Source: Hippasteria phrygiana (taxonomy: Eukaryota; Echinodermata; Asteroidea; Valvatida; Goniasteridae). From it: a stretch of 64,000 nucleotides of DNA. The notes below the pieces were generated by a model that saw only the letters and a program-made list of their open reading frames with translations, did not search any database and was not told where the DNA came from. Shown here one piece after another: positions 32,871 to 42,935 of this stretch. Every line of letters starts with the position of its first letter. Position 1 is the stretch's first letter. The DNA is taken from positions 682,001 to 746,000 of the forward strand of contig JAZGUH010000003.1 in assembly GCA_037893225.1 (NCBI GenBank), given 5' to 3'. Both the position numbers and the translations under genes were made by a program.

Positions 32871-33160
32871 TGGGCGTCGTGAGGGGGAAAGGGGGGGGGG
32901 GGACGCCCCCTCCCTGGAATAAAAAGAGAGTAAAACAAATAAAGAAATAATTAAAATAGAAAAGAAGACGAGGTGTCATGTTACTGTTAATTTAGTGCAC
33001 ATTTAACTACATGGGCGTCAGGGGTGTCAATGGTGGTGGGTGGGCAAATGTCCCCCCACCCACCATCGAAAAAAAAATATTTTGGGATTTCCCCCCTCTA
33101 AAAAGAATCCTGGCGACGCAATGTGTACTATGTGTGCAGTGTCGTGGCAAGAAGCTTGGG
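32871..33160 (+). mobile_element. CATGGGCGTC element fragments, order Y-X
   Basis: CATGGGCGTC occurs at 32868 and at 33011. Block Y (33043-33119: GGCAAATGTCCCCCCACCCA ... AATCCTGGCGACGC) is followed by block X (33117-33157: CAATGTGTACTATGTGTGCA and on). At 34281-34396 the same blocks occur as X then Y, followed by GCCCATG, the inverted partner of CATGGGC. Confidence 0.65.
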
Positions 33161-33227
33161 GTTAACAGATGGGGATAGGTCCGGGCAAGGTATTTTACAG
33201 TACAACAACGTAAAAATTGCACATTTT

Positions 33228-33325
33228 ATCGCAAAACAATAAAATGTACGACATTGCAGAAATCTGCGCAGAAATCTGCAATAAATTGTACGACATCGCA
33301 GAAATCTGCGCAGAAATGTGCGCAT
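33228..33325 (+). repeat. Two-copy tandem repeat of about 50 bp
   Basis: AAAATGTACGACATTGCAGA, then AATCTGCGCAGAAATCTGCA, followed by a near-copy TTGTACGACATCGCAGAAAT and on. TCTGCGCAGA is a palindrome repeated in each unit. Confidence 0.6.
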
Positions 33326-33330
33326 GTTCC

Positions 33331-33740
33331 TTTAGGGCCACGATAATTATGACTTCTATCAGGCTGTTTTTGTACTATACAGACCTGTGTCGCACTTTGC
33401 TCCGACAAAGCCTTCTGCGCAGATGCAGAATGCTGCTGAATTCTGTTCGTAACACGTGGCTCCATTCTCACATGGGTTGATGGTGTCATGGCATGGGGGA
33501 GCTGTAAGCACACACAATGGCTTAATCAGTTACACGTTTAATATCAGTAATTTCTGCATAACTTAAAACAAATCTTTGCGCCGTCACCCGGTGAGATAAC
33601 TGAAATTAAAAAACACTAGTCCCCCTATTAACTCGACGCTTCACTCAGTAAGCATCGAGTCTGACCGCCAGTCAGGAATGTGTGACGGACCAGAAGGCGT
33701 TTCCACAAACAAAATAATGTCTCTTCGGCTGTTACTCTCC
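33331..33740. other. No recognised feature
   Basis: Nothing supported. Confidence 0.3.
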
Positions 33741-33832
33741 ACCATAAGCTATTATGTTGCGCACTAACTGATCTCCACGTATACAAATCTGGATAGGCCA
33801 CTGGCTATTCATTTTCACGGCACTCTCTGACA
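33741..33832 (-). mobile_element. Arm of the CTGATCTCCACGTATACA element
   Basis: In reverse complement it matches 43130-43218, including AACATAATAGCTT at the outer edge. The shared words are GTGCCGTGAAAATGAACAGC, TATCCAGATTTGTATACGTG and GGAGATCAGTTAGTGCGCAA. It shows what lay at the site where the large 10-bp-array element was inserted at 43218/43219. Confidence 0.7.
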
Positions 33833-34263
33833 TATATTTAATATATCTATAGCTCACTACGAGAAATTGAGTGCCCTGCTTAAACAAAGAGGGTGTTTTT
33901 TGCACGCTACAAATCTGCACTTAGTATTTCCTCCCCACTGGATTGTTTGTGTGTACACACGCAAAACATGCATTCATGCACTCATGGGATTTGTTTCTCA
34001 TTGAAGAAGTTTTTGGGAATATAGAGCGCGGAGCAAATAATGTGGCAATATCATGCAAAGGGTTAACAGCAATTCATTCATAATATCGGTACTGTACAAG
34101 AAAAATGCTATAAATGGTTCTGAAACAAATGACAAATACTGACAACTAAATAGTCCGATGTTGTTTTTTTGTAATTTTTGAGGGTTGAGAAAATACTCCT
34201 CTCTGGCTGTGAGAGGCTATGACGTCCCAGCAGTCCAAAAATCGGTGGCATACCTCTCATGTC
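33833..34263. other. No recognised feature
   Basis: Nothing supported. Confidence 0.3.
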
Positions 34264-34405
34264 AGGAGCCATGTACAAAACGCAATGTGTACTATGTGTG
34301 CAGTGTCGTGGCAGAAGCTGGCAAATGTCCCCCCACCCACCATCGAAAAAAAACATTTTGGGATTTCCCCCCTCTAAAAAGAATCCTGGCGACGCCCATG
34401 CTTCC
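34264..34405 (+). mobile_element. CATGGGCGTC element fragments, order X-Y
   Basis: Block X is at 34281-34319 and block Y at 34320-34396, the reverse order of 32871-33160, with high identity in both blocks. Confidence 0.7.
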
Positions 34406-35507
34406 GAGGAAAAAGAACAAAATTATTCACGTATTTTATAAAAGAAATCTACTTTTCTAAAACCTACCTACACTCGCCAATCTCTATTCGAGTGTTGTTT
34501 TGGTTTTGTGATTGTGTTAGGACCTGAAACCATGTAGACCTAAAGGCCCTAAAAAAGCAAAGTTTTGTAGCTGCTCTGATTATGCAATGAGTTTTAAAAG
34601 TTATAATGGGTGTTCGCAATGTGCGCGCACATGTTTATTTATAGCCAAACAAATCAAGCAGTGCACACAGACAGGTTTAACAGGGGAAGCTGGAGATTGA
34701 TTCTAAAATCAACGAATTTCAACGACCGTATGACATACTCCCGCGAACTGTTCAATATTTGACTACAAGAGGGCGGTATGTTAAACTAACGTTGATTCAA
34801 CGAGCTTTTGTTCACGCATGCAAAACTGAAAAATAACGAGAATCATGATGAGTGCTCAACGTAACATGCACGCGTATGTTTGTTATGAAAATTATTTGAG
34901 CTTAATCAAATTAACACTTAAACAAAAGCAAACTAGGCCAGTGTTGGGTTAACTGTGTAAAACTTACCTGTAGTGCCGAAATATCTGGCAAGCAGAAACC
35001 CTTTGCAGTAAGCCAGAATCGGAGAGTTCCCCGACTCCCCTACCTTGGGCCTGGGATATGCCATTCATTCCCTTGAAGATTTTCCGTTCCTCTCTTGCAC
35101 CACATGACTCCTGACTCTGCGTTCTATCGCTTATCAATTTCTCACCTTGGGTCATTTGCTAATAGCTTGTTCCTCCAAATTCGTATTTGTTTGCAGACTA
35201 TAAACGAGTCCGAGCTTGGTGTGGACCCTTTTTACCCACGTGACCAGATAGCGTCATGCGCAAACAATGCCGTCACGAGTGGACCGCCATGAAGCTATCA
35301 TACACAATTGAAATAAAATTCGAAATTAAATGCACTCAAGATATCTAAACCATATATTTATTCCTAAAACATTTATTTTCGGAGGTTTTGATGAGGATTT
35401 TCTAAGGCATGTGAACTCAGACATGATCAATGTACTAAAACGTTTGGTGCCTACCGTGAATGTTTTGATGCCGAAAGATTGAGGGAACTACTGGTTCAAA
35501 TGAGTGA
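34406..35507. other. No recognised gene
   Basis: 35215-35295 holds CACGTG and GCGCAAACAATGCC words next to GGACCGCCATGAAGC. This could be promoter-like, but there is no first exon I can support. Confidence 0.35.
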
Positions 35508-35652
35508 GCGGCGATCCCGGGGACGGGGGACACGTCCCCCTAATATTTTGGGGGAGGGGATGGCTATGGCAGTGCCCCCTCCCCAATAATTTCCCTATTG
35601 TCATACGTTTCATGGGTCATTTGCTTTTACATGCCGGTAGGCCTATGCACCA
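35508..35652 (+). repeat. Dispersed G/C-tract repeat, copy B
   Basis: GCGATCCCGGGGACGGGGGA, CACGTCCCCCTAATATTTTG, GGATGGCTATGGCAGTG and CATGGGTCATTTGCTTTTAC. The reverse copy is at 16018-16145. Confidence 0.65.
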
Positions 35653-35691
35653 GAATACACAAAGATCAGGATACACAAAAGGTACCGAGCA

Positions 35692-35757
35692 CAAAACCCT
35701 ATAGGGGGGGGGGGGGGGGGGGGAGCACAAAACCCTATGGGGGGGGGGGGGGGGGGT
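35692..35757 (+). repeat. Tandem AGCACAAAACCCTATRGGG with poly-G tails
   Basis: Two copies of AGCACAAAACCCTAT, each followed by about 18 G. Replication slippage of a G tract with its flank is the simplest origin. Confidence 0.8.
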
Positions 35758-36730
35758 GCGTTAGGTAACAATAGTCTGGAGTGTGTCTGAAAGACGTGGA
35801 GGTATCCCTTGGTCCCACGTGCTGGGTATAGGAAATCGTATGCTAATAATTTCCCAAGACCGATAGAGGGCGGTACATAAGCTTGTGGTCGATGCACGCG
35901 TCGACGACGGAAAGAAACTCTTTCTTTATTTCTTGTTTAAAAGGAAGGAAGCGAAAGAAAGATCATGGATTCTTTCATTAATTTCAAAATGATTTAAAGG
36001 TAACAATATCAAGTTGAATTTCTAAAAAAAATATATGTTTTGCCTCTTTGAAACAAGCGCTTTTTTTCTAGACCATGGAAAACGTTTCTTTCTAATCCAT
36101 AAACGTGTCTAATTTTTTACCGAGAAAAGGGAGAAATAAAACATGGAAAGTTTCCAAACCATGAAAAACATATATGTTTTGTTTCATTCTAGACCATGAT
36201 TTTCTTACCATGAAAGGTTTTTCCAAATAATGAAAGTTGAAATCATTATTATAGCATGAAATTGTGCAGTCGATCGCAAAGGGTGCACCACACTAAATAG
36301 GCCAAAATGGCTGCGCCAAACTGATTAGCATAGATGGTAAACCCACAACTTTTTTTAATAATACATTTTGGGGGGTCATGCAATTGATAGATTGTGTAAT
36401 TATGATCAGCTATCATAACCTATGGGTTCTGTACTTCAAATTTTGTGAAGACTTCATACATTTTGGCTTTTATAATTCGTCCTATTTGGCTTGGCAAGTG
36501 GAGGGATGCTGTATGAAAAATGGCAGCTAGCCGGTTTGGGGAAAAAACACATTTTCGGGGGTGGTACTCACTGGGGACAATTAGCAAATATTCTCATCGG
36601 CTGACTTGCCAAAAATTTAAAAGAATTTGACAGATTAAGGTTCAAACTATAATTTTCAGTTGTATCACAAAAACTGAGAGACTCCTGGATAAGGATTTTT
36701 TTCACTGTGATGTTGATGGATTTTACACTA
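35758..36730. other. No recognised gene; ACCATG-rich stretch
   Basis: From 35960 to 36240 the words ACCATGAAA and ACCATGGA recur about seven times in AT-rich sequence. A similar style is seen at 45890-46090. A block GGGTGCACCACACTAAATAG at 36280 has an inverted relative at 45759-45776. No gene. Confidence 0.4.
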
Positions 36731-36835
36731 AGGGACCATGGATTAATGTCAATTTGCGTGCGCACGCGTGCGCACGCGCGCGTGCGCACAGGTCCGCACG
36801 CAATTGCACGCAAAGGCACAGGCCTCCTGCTTTCC

Positions 36836-37016
36836 ATTGCGTGCCAGTGCGTGCCGATGCGTGCCGATGCGTGCCGATGCGTGCCGATGCGTGCCGATGC
36901 GTGCCGATGCGTGCCGATGCGTGCCGATGCGTGCCGATGCGTGCCGATGCGTGCCGATGCGTGCCGATGCGTTCCGATGCGTTCCGATGCGTTCCGATGC
37001 GTTCCGATGCGTTCCA
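36836..37016. repeat. Left 10-bp subterminal array, copy 1
   Basis: About 18 units of GTGCCGATGC, the last four to five being GTTCCGATGC. The unit length equals one DNA helical turn. Six open frames cross the array because 10 bp repeated three times makes a 30-bp codon-phase period with no stop. Confidence 0.9.
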
Positions 37017-38011
37017 ATGAGCACAGGCAATGCTCAACCGTATCTTTACTTGCGCTGTTTATCAATCTGGGATTAACGATAACAAAGGAACACAGGCCGG
37101 CCGGCCGGCCAAGACGGACGGATTACCAGACGGAGAGGGTGTCATAAAAGGACCAGGGTTTCAAAAAGGGCTAGTGTGCCACAATAGTGGACTGATGACT
37201 CATCTTTTGGAAGCTTTGTTCAGAATACACTTAACTAAACTGGCGATTCAAAGGCTTTCCTAACGTAATGATGATTCTAGCGGGACTTAGATTTGTAAAG
37301 TATTGTAGTCTATGTGGATTTCTTATTTATTTCAAGTTTCCGTGATTTTCATTAAAACATTGGACATGACACAACAAATGTAGAAATCTGGTGAAAGACA
37401 GCATCATTTATTTCCTCAAATTCGATCTTTTCGGAGAGAAAAATACGTTTTGAAGAAATTACGCGTAGATGTAGGCCTACACCATTATTCAAGTTTACCA
37501 CGCATAAAAACAGCAGTGCTTCGTCATCACTGGATATAAATCTTTGGAAATTCAAAACACAGCCTATTAGGCCTATTGTACAAAAAATGGAACGAAAAAC
37601 GGTTTCAGATTTTTCAAGGCGCAGCTATAGAAATACATTCAGAAGATTGTTTGCGTCGGGGGATAGGCCTACATGTTATCATTCATGTTATCATTCATTG
37701 GAATGTTTTCGCTGCGTGATTGATGTAAACGTCGCACCCGAACTATACTTTTTACGGGCAAGGCAATATAGGGCAGCAAATTTAAGAGCCTAGACTTGAT
37801 TGGAAGTTAATGTTATTCTTTTCTTCGTCAAACAATTTGCACATAACCCATCGTCCGCGATGTATACAACGCTTTTTTTCAGATAATATGTTTTGAGGAA
37901 TAAATAGCATCGACGTCAGTTCAAATTTGGCGATTACGTGTCTTGTTCCAGGATTTCTTTATTGTGAGATCATTACAAATAAATCTAGCACGGTGCGCTT
38001 ACGAATTACAA

Positions 38012-38925
38012 CATGAGAGCGAAATTCAAGATGGCGGCGCCCATTGATACAACTTTTACATGATAATGACATGTGGACCTATAGAGTACCGAAGCGATTT
38101 TTTGAACCAGAATACTTTTGTCATTTTGTGTCAATGTGTGTTTTCATGACTGGCTGTTAAAGGAAGGGTCAAAATCTCCATTTGTTTGGAGCCAGTTGTG
38201 CCAACTAACGTCAGACATCAGGTACTCTATATACGTACATTTTGTACATGTTCACCTTTCCATCCATTTTGTTGAGTGAAGATTTCAACCTTCAATTCTT
38301 TCTTGCATTATTTCATAAATGTTTTGCTTTATTTAGAAAATACACAAAAAGCGATTTTTTTATTGCACGTTCGTTAAAAAATAAAGTTCTAACATGGCGC
38401 TTAGGAATTGCGAAATTGGGACGAAATTCAAGATAAAGGCGCCAACTGAAACAACGTTTACATGATAAAGGTATAGGGACAAACATGTACATGCATGTTT
38501 ACCTTTCCATCCATTCGATTTGAAGAGTCAAGATTTCAACCTTCAATTTAAATAATCTTGCCGTATTTCATAATTTCTTTGCTTTATTGAGAAAATACAC
38601 AAAAACAATTTTCTTGATTGTGAGATAATTGAAAAAACTCTAACATGGCGCTTACAAATTATGAAACTGTGGAGAAATTCAAGATGGCGGAGCCAACTGA
38701 AACAACTTTTACATTATGAAGATATAAGGACTTACATGTACATGTTCACCTTGCCATTCATTGCGTTTGAAGAGTCAAGAATTGGGTTTGAAGAGTCAAG
38801 AATTTTCATGGAGGGCCTTTTCAAATTCTCGTATCTTTTGTCTCAGATTTGTGGTTTGGATTTTTTTAGGGAAACAAGTCCGAGAAACTGTATTGCAAAT
38901 TCTACAGAAAACCCTTAAATTAATA
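38012..38925 (+). repeat. Degenerate internal tandem repeat, copy 1
   Basis: Three units begin near AAATTCAAGATGGCGG (38022, 38420 as AAATTCAAGATAAAGG, 38674). Each runs through ACAACTTTTACAT, TACATGTTCACCTTTCCAT, AGTCAAGATTTCAACC, TTTCATAA, GAGAAAATACACAAAAA and AACATGGCGCTTA. Units two and three are close to 250 bp; unit one is longer. Each carries AAGATGGCGG and ACATGGCGC words. Confidence 0.7.
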
Positions 38926-39080
38926 GTTATAAGAAATCGCTTAAGCCCCAAATTGCAGAAAGAAAGATTAATTCTACCAGTTGCACACTAATCCGGATTA
39001 GCGGATTATCTGGAACATAAAAGGTGCCGCCAGAGACGATCTCTATTGTACACTCAGGCTGGTTGCAAATGAGTCCGTTT

Positions 39081-39245
39081 GCATGCCACTGCGTGCCACT
39101 GCGTGCCACTGCGTGCCACTGCGTGCCACTGCGTGCCACTGCGTGCCACTGCGTGCCACTGCGTGCCACTGCGTGCCACTGCGTGCCACTGCGTGCCACT
39201 GCGTGCAAGTCCGTGCCGATGCGTGCCGATGCGTGCCGATGCGTG
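39081..39245. repeat. Right 10-bp subterminal array, copy 1
   Basis: About 13 exact GTGCCACTGC units, one GTGCAAGTCC, then GTGCCGATGC units. It runs in the same direction as the left array, not inverted, unlike the flanking terminal repeats. Confidence 0.9.
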
Positions 39246-39330
39246 AAAATGCGTGCCAAAATCTCCCTCGTTTTACCGTGCACGCAAAGGAACGCGTGCG
39301 CACGCAAATTGGCATTAATCCATGGTCCCT

Positions 39331-39692
39331 TATAAAAGATAAGGAATATTTCTAAACAGCAAAATTTCATGACATTTGAAGGCAATGTGTCCCTTTAATA
39401 TACATTGAATATCGAGTAGTTTCCTGATGACAACCAGAGTATACTGTTCGAAACGTCGAGTTAAAACAAACAGGTTCTTCTCAGAACCACACAACTCAAA
39501 AAAGAAGATCAATTTCACACGGTGTTACCGCAAACCGTCCATATCTTACGTCGAATACGTCAATTTAAGTGTCGTTTTTTTTCAGCCAATCTCCTCTATA
39601 AAGTTACTCGTGGTTTTGCATAAACTGCCGTTAGCACTTGGATGTTTTGCGCAGGTGTAAGGTATACTGGTCAACCAATGCTCCTTGATTGA
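39331..39692. other. No gene; solitary TTAA-element end
   Basis: AAGGCAATGTGTCCCTTTAA at 39379-39398 matches the right end of the element at 6524-7098. Otherwise nothing. Confidence 0.45.
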
Positions 39693-39829
39693 ACTTGCTC
39701 TATGCTGAACGTTGGATGTGTTGTCATTTATGACGTTGATTCATCCATGCACGCACGAATTACTATAGCATGATATTCCCTTTCACTCCAGCCCGGAAGT
39801 GCGCAGGTGGCTCTAATGTGAAATTCGTC
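39693..39829 (+). mobile_element. Fragments of GAACTTGCTC and GAGGAAT elements
   Basis: TTGATTGAACTTGCTC at 39688 resembles the right end of the GAGCAAGTTC group. CCGGAAGTGCGCAGGTGGCT and CTAATGTGAAATTCG at 39792-39826 match the right arm of the element at 186-416. Confidence 0.5.
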
Positions 39830-40611
39830 TATTGTAGGGGAAGGTGGGGCTACTGGACCACTTGAGCACATTTTCAATTCTAACAATACACAAAGGATCT
39901 AGAAAAGGGATAGAACCGTTTTTATTACATGACCAAAACACTTACTTGTTTATTGCAAACAGTTAAAATCAATCACATTCATTCAGACTTATGAATATTA
40001 ATTAATAAAAAATTTGGCCTCAAGTGGGCCACTAGCCCCACTCATGGGGTAAGTGGTCCGCATCATAAAACCGTAATATTTGTCATCAAAAGTGTAAACA
40101 TTGAATACAATAAACAGTAAATGGATCATAAAACACTTAAATAGGTAACTGTGAATATCTTAGAAGCATCAAAGTGTTCAATACATTGTTTAATTACCAA
40201 TTAAGGAGTTTCTATTTTCTTCAGGAAAAAATCCTGTAATTTCTATTCTCGGAATGCTGTTGAGTTTAATATGGAGTTATTTGTCATAGGCATTTTGTAT
40301 TCCCTAAACCATAATTTGAAGTTTTTCAAATGTATCTCGCATGGGCCACACTTTATACATGCCTTTGCTTTTGAGAAAATTCTGTATTAACTTTAGTGAC
40401 CGGAAACATTTTGTTCTTAAACGCTAACTATAATTTTCAACACTTTTCACAAATGCTTACCGTTCACATTTAATAAGATTTTGATGGTTAAATCATGTAC
40501 TGTGTCTGCTTAATATTTTTAAACACCATCAACTGTTTAACTGATCAGAATGCCTCCCCGTTTGTTTTACAGTACACATGCATTACTTCAATTGGATTCA
40601 CTCTCCAAATT

Positions 40612-40839
40612 CTACTTGTTGCTACAGTCAGTGCATACGAACAAGTTCATATCACCTCGCCATCCTGTACAGTCCTCATGAAACCATTCGCTGCACACTC
40701 TACATGCAACCCATGGCTCTTTCATCCAAGGCGCATAACACTTTGTACAATAAGTATCATCCTCCTCATCCATGTCCTCATCTTCGTTGTTTAAGCCTTC
40801 AGCTGACAATGTAGGAGGGAAGCTAGTAACCGGGCACAT
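40612..40839 (-). pseudogene. C-terminal PHD-like zinc finger of the pogo-like transposase
   Basis: The frame ends with an acidic linker (NNEDEDMDEEDD) followed by a C4HC3 pattern: CTKC, CRVC, WFHEDC and CTDC, then SNK and stop. The spacing (CxxC-12-CxxC-4-HxxC-12-CxxC) is that of a PHD finger. PHD-like fingers are found at the C-terminus of some DDE_1 (pogo/Tigger-related) transposases of animals, where they sit after the acidic stretch. The acidic linker and the position inside a TA-flanked element support this. The catalytic DDE domain is missing; only about 250 bp separate this frame from the HTH remnant at 40986-41090, so a large internal deletion is inferred. A captured host PHD exon is a less likely alternative. 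Confidence 0.75.
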
Positions 40840-40859
40840 GTTTAACGCGATCGTGTCGT

Positions 40860-41090
40860 CCGATCTTCCTTATAATTAGCTTTGATGAGGGATGTTGGCT
40901 CGTGTGCTGGTGCATCCTTGTCTACCAGGTTCTTGCACCTTCTAGTCGGCATTTATTCAGGAACATTGAATCCCTTTGATGCTTCTCAAAGATTGGTTAT
41001 TTTGCCACTTGTGATCGCAGCAACGACTCTACTCATCGAATCTGCCTCCCATTTATGTTGAGGCTTCGTAGCACAATATGTCCGTACCAT
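40860..41090 (-). pseudogene. N-terminal HTH (psq-like) remnant of the pogo-like transposase
   Basis: From an ATG at 41090 the minus strand reads MVRTYCATKPQHKW, then MSRVVAAITSGKITNL, a TGA, EASKGFNVPE, a TAA, and MPTRRCKNLVDKD. This order (basic start, HKW, VAAI..GKI, ASK.FNVP) is the usual N-terminal helix-turn-helix of pogo/Tigger transposases, broken by two in-frame stops. The C-terminal PHD finger follows 3-prime in another frame, so the region between them has lost the DDE catalytic core. The remnant cannot make a working transposase. The family is recognised by pattern only. Confidence 0.7.
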
Positions 41091-41171
41091 TCTGTAATTA
41101 GGGAGACCAAAAAACACAGTGTTTATATTCTGCAGCCTCATCACAGCAAGAATGAACAGTATAGTTAACAA

Positions 41172-42072
41172 CTAAAGCTCTTATAAAGCAAAGAAAGTCA
41201 AATGGGAATGCGATTTACACTGTCGGGGCAACTGGCCCACGCGGTCCAGTAGCCCCGAAAAATGGTGGTCCAGTAGCCCCAAATATTTAACATGGAATTA
41301 ATTAATCAATATTTTAGCATAATTGCATTCATATCATTGGAATATATTTCTTTAATTGCCTCTGAAACAGTTCTAAACAAGCAATAAATTAAATTAGCTA
41401 TAAATCTCACTAAACAAATAATTCACAGATTTTACAAATAGCGGCAGCCAATTTGTTATTTTATAACAAAAGAAGTTCATGCTGCGATATCAAGTATGCA
41501 TACAAAATATAGGCTTCCAGTGCAAACAAAATTTACTGATTTTCAGGTCAAACATTCATTTACTCCTTATTTTTCTTTTGGGCAACTGATTCCACCATAT
41601 AAATGATTCAATAACAATTATTCTGGGGCGAGAACCTACCCTTTCAAAGCATTATTTTGTTAAACAGACGCCATTTTGAAAATGTCCAGCACTAAACACC
41701 GGTGGGTCAACAATTACCCCGATGCTCCAACAACCCGTCCAACATTCATGTGGCGTACTGGATGTCCATGCTTCACATTACCACCCATTTTAAGTCACTT
41801 TTCCCAGGTTAAATACCTCAAATTGTGATGAAAACTTACCTAGGGTAGGCACTTCTTCTAAGCAGAAATAGAGTACGTATTTCTGCGTTTTTGATGAACA
41901 GCAAACGGAAGGAAAGTCACCATTATTCTGGGTAAACCCGGTGCAGAAACGTAAACAATGCGGTTTTAGAAAGAACACGATTAGGTCAAAGGCCATGTGG
42001 CTTTGTTTCGTCAATAGAGGGCAGCAAAGCAGAAAATAACAAAGAAAACCTTAAGAGTGGACCACTAGCCCC
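41172..42072. other. Pogo-like element interior, no coding sequence recognised
   Basis: It contains GGTCCAGTAGCCCC twice at 41240-41281 and otherwise AT-rich sequence. The minus-strand frame 41790-42014 is not recognised. Confidence 0.5.
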
Positions 42073-42575
42073 GGGCAAGTTCGGGTGCTGCTGACCTAGT
42101 CCTTTTTGTCAATTTGCTATTTAAAAAACGCATGCGTGGTCTGTCCTTCACTCGAACGCATCTAGTCGATCGACTACGTCAAATCTAGTTAGTGTGCAGC
42201 AACAACAAACTGCAAAGAATGTCGTCTGCTAGTTGTTAACGAAGCAAATGTTTGCATGTCATTTCTATTTTCTATTATTTATTTCTATTATTTTCTCTAC
42301 TTAACTTTGGTGCAATAAATAATTCATTATCTTATTGCAAAGAGTTATTATCATTGGACGAAACCAACAAATTATCGTAAACGTTTGCAAAACTTGCCCA
42401 GTTTACCGATCCTCCATCTTGAAACCGTGACGTAACTCGCGAGTGACTAGAGAAACCATGGTCCGGAGCTAGGTTGATCCAGTTGCACTAGCTAGTCAAA
42501 CCGCGCAGCGTTCGGGCGACATCTAGATCGACTATGGTTAAGTCTAGTCACTCCAGTCGCCCAACCGAACTTGCT
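42073..42575 (+). mobile_element. 503-bp GAGCAAGTTCGG element, copy 2
   Basis: It starts GGGCAAGTTCGGGTGCTG and ends CGCCCAACCGAACTTGCT, with CCCC on both sides (42069-42072 and 42576-42579) as a 4-bp target duplication. It has the same length as copy 1 (28197-28699) and differs at scattered positions and small indels. It is nested in the pogo-like element, so it is younger than that insertion. Confidence 0.85.
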
Positions 42576-42688
42576 CCCCGCTGGCCCAGTAGCCCCACCT
42601 TCCCCTATACCGATTAAATTGTATGCATTTCCAAATGCAACAACTCATAAAAGGACGTTATACAAGTCACATTAATGTGTCGTTTCAG

Positions 42689-42808
42689 CTGATCCCTGTG
42701 AGGTGGGGCTTGATCTGTGCTTGAATGGAGGCCAGTGCTCCTCCAACGACGGCGTCACGGCGATATGCGCATGCGTCAACGACTTCACCAAAGCACGCTG
42801 TGAAACAG
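42689..42808 (+). CDS. EGF-like domain exon of a host gene
   Basis: This 120-nt exon is preceded by a pyrimidine-rich TGTCGTTTCAG acceptor and followed by AACAG|GTAGGC. Read in phase 1 it gives DPCEVGLDLC, LNGGQC, SSNDGVTAIC, AC and VNDFTKARC ET. The six cysteines have the spacing C-6-C-5-C-9-C-1-C-8-C, and the C.NGG.C and CxC signatures are standard for EGF-like domains, which form three disulfide bonds in extracellular proteins. Phase 1-1 symmetry is typical of shuffled EGF exons. I find no other exon of the gene in the window, so the flanking introns must be long or the exon is a relic; there is no stop or frameshift. The acidic first residues (D-P-C-E) leave calcium binding open, but the usual D/N...Y/F motif is incomplete. 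The acceptor lies only 83 bp after the end of the pogo-like transposon. Confidence 0.85.
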
Positions 42809-42930
42809 GTAGGCCTCTCAATCATATATAGCCATCAGTATTGGCGATATTTATTCAAGTTTATGCCCCTGATTTGTCTCTTTTTGTGGCTTTGGAATTT
42901 TAGTGTCTTGTTCAAATTAATATTTTTAAT
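42809..42930 (+). other. Intron sequence after the EGF exon
   Basis: Begins GTAGGCCTCTC. Nothing recognised before the next element. Confidence 0.4.
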
Positions 42931-42935
42931 CCGTA

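Larger units (their letters stand above)
36731..39330. mobile_element. Large inverted-repeat element with 10-bp subterminal arrays, copy 1
   Basis: The termini AGGGACCATGGATTAATGTC (36731 on) and GGCATTAATCCATGGTCCCT (ending 39330) extend to about 39-bp inverted repeats with one mismatch. TA lies outside both ends. Subterminal arrays of 10-bp units lie at 36836-37016 (GTGCCGATGC, the last ones GTTCCGATGC) and 39081-39245 (GTGCCACTGC, then GTGCCGATGC). The interior has three degenerate repeats of about 250-420 bp. No transposase is encoded. The many RHAS / RADACRCVP frames are products of the 10-bp periodicity. It fits no superfamily I know with confidence. Confidence 0.8.
39837..42605 (-). 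mobile_element. Pogo-like DNA transposon, internally deleted, 2,769 bp
   Basis: The ends GGGGAAGGTGGGGCTACTGG (39837 on) and CCAGTAGCCCCACCTTCCCC (ending 42605) are exact complements over 20 bp, with TA outside each (39835-39836 and 42606-42607). The subterminal motif GGTCCAGTAGCCCC and variants recur inside (40033-40060, 41228-41280, 42055-42072). On the minus strand it keeps pieces of a transposase: an HTH-like start at 41090 and a PHD finger at 40612-40750. A TA duplication, a psq-type HTH and a C-terminal zinc finger fit the pogo/Tigger group. It is interrupted by the element at 42073-42575. Confidence 0.85.

Noticed and set aside
35215..35295. Promoter of a host gene
   Set aside because: CACGTG and GC-rich words alone are not enough without an exon or transcript evidence.
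36707..37147. Arginine/cysteine- and histidine-rich frames on both strands over the 10-bp array
   Set aside because: A 10-bp stop-free unit keeps all frames open. The frames exist on both strands and shift between copies, so they are artefacts.
38927..39385. 152-codon frame with GTQWHAVARS repeats
   Set aside because: Same artefact over the right 10-bp array of the large element.
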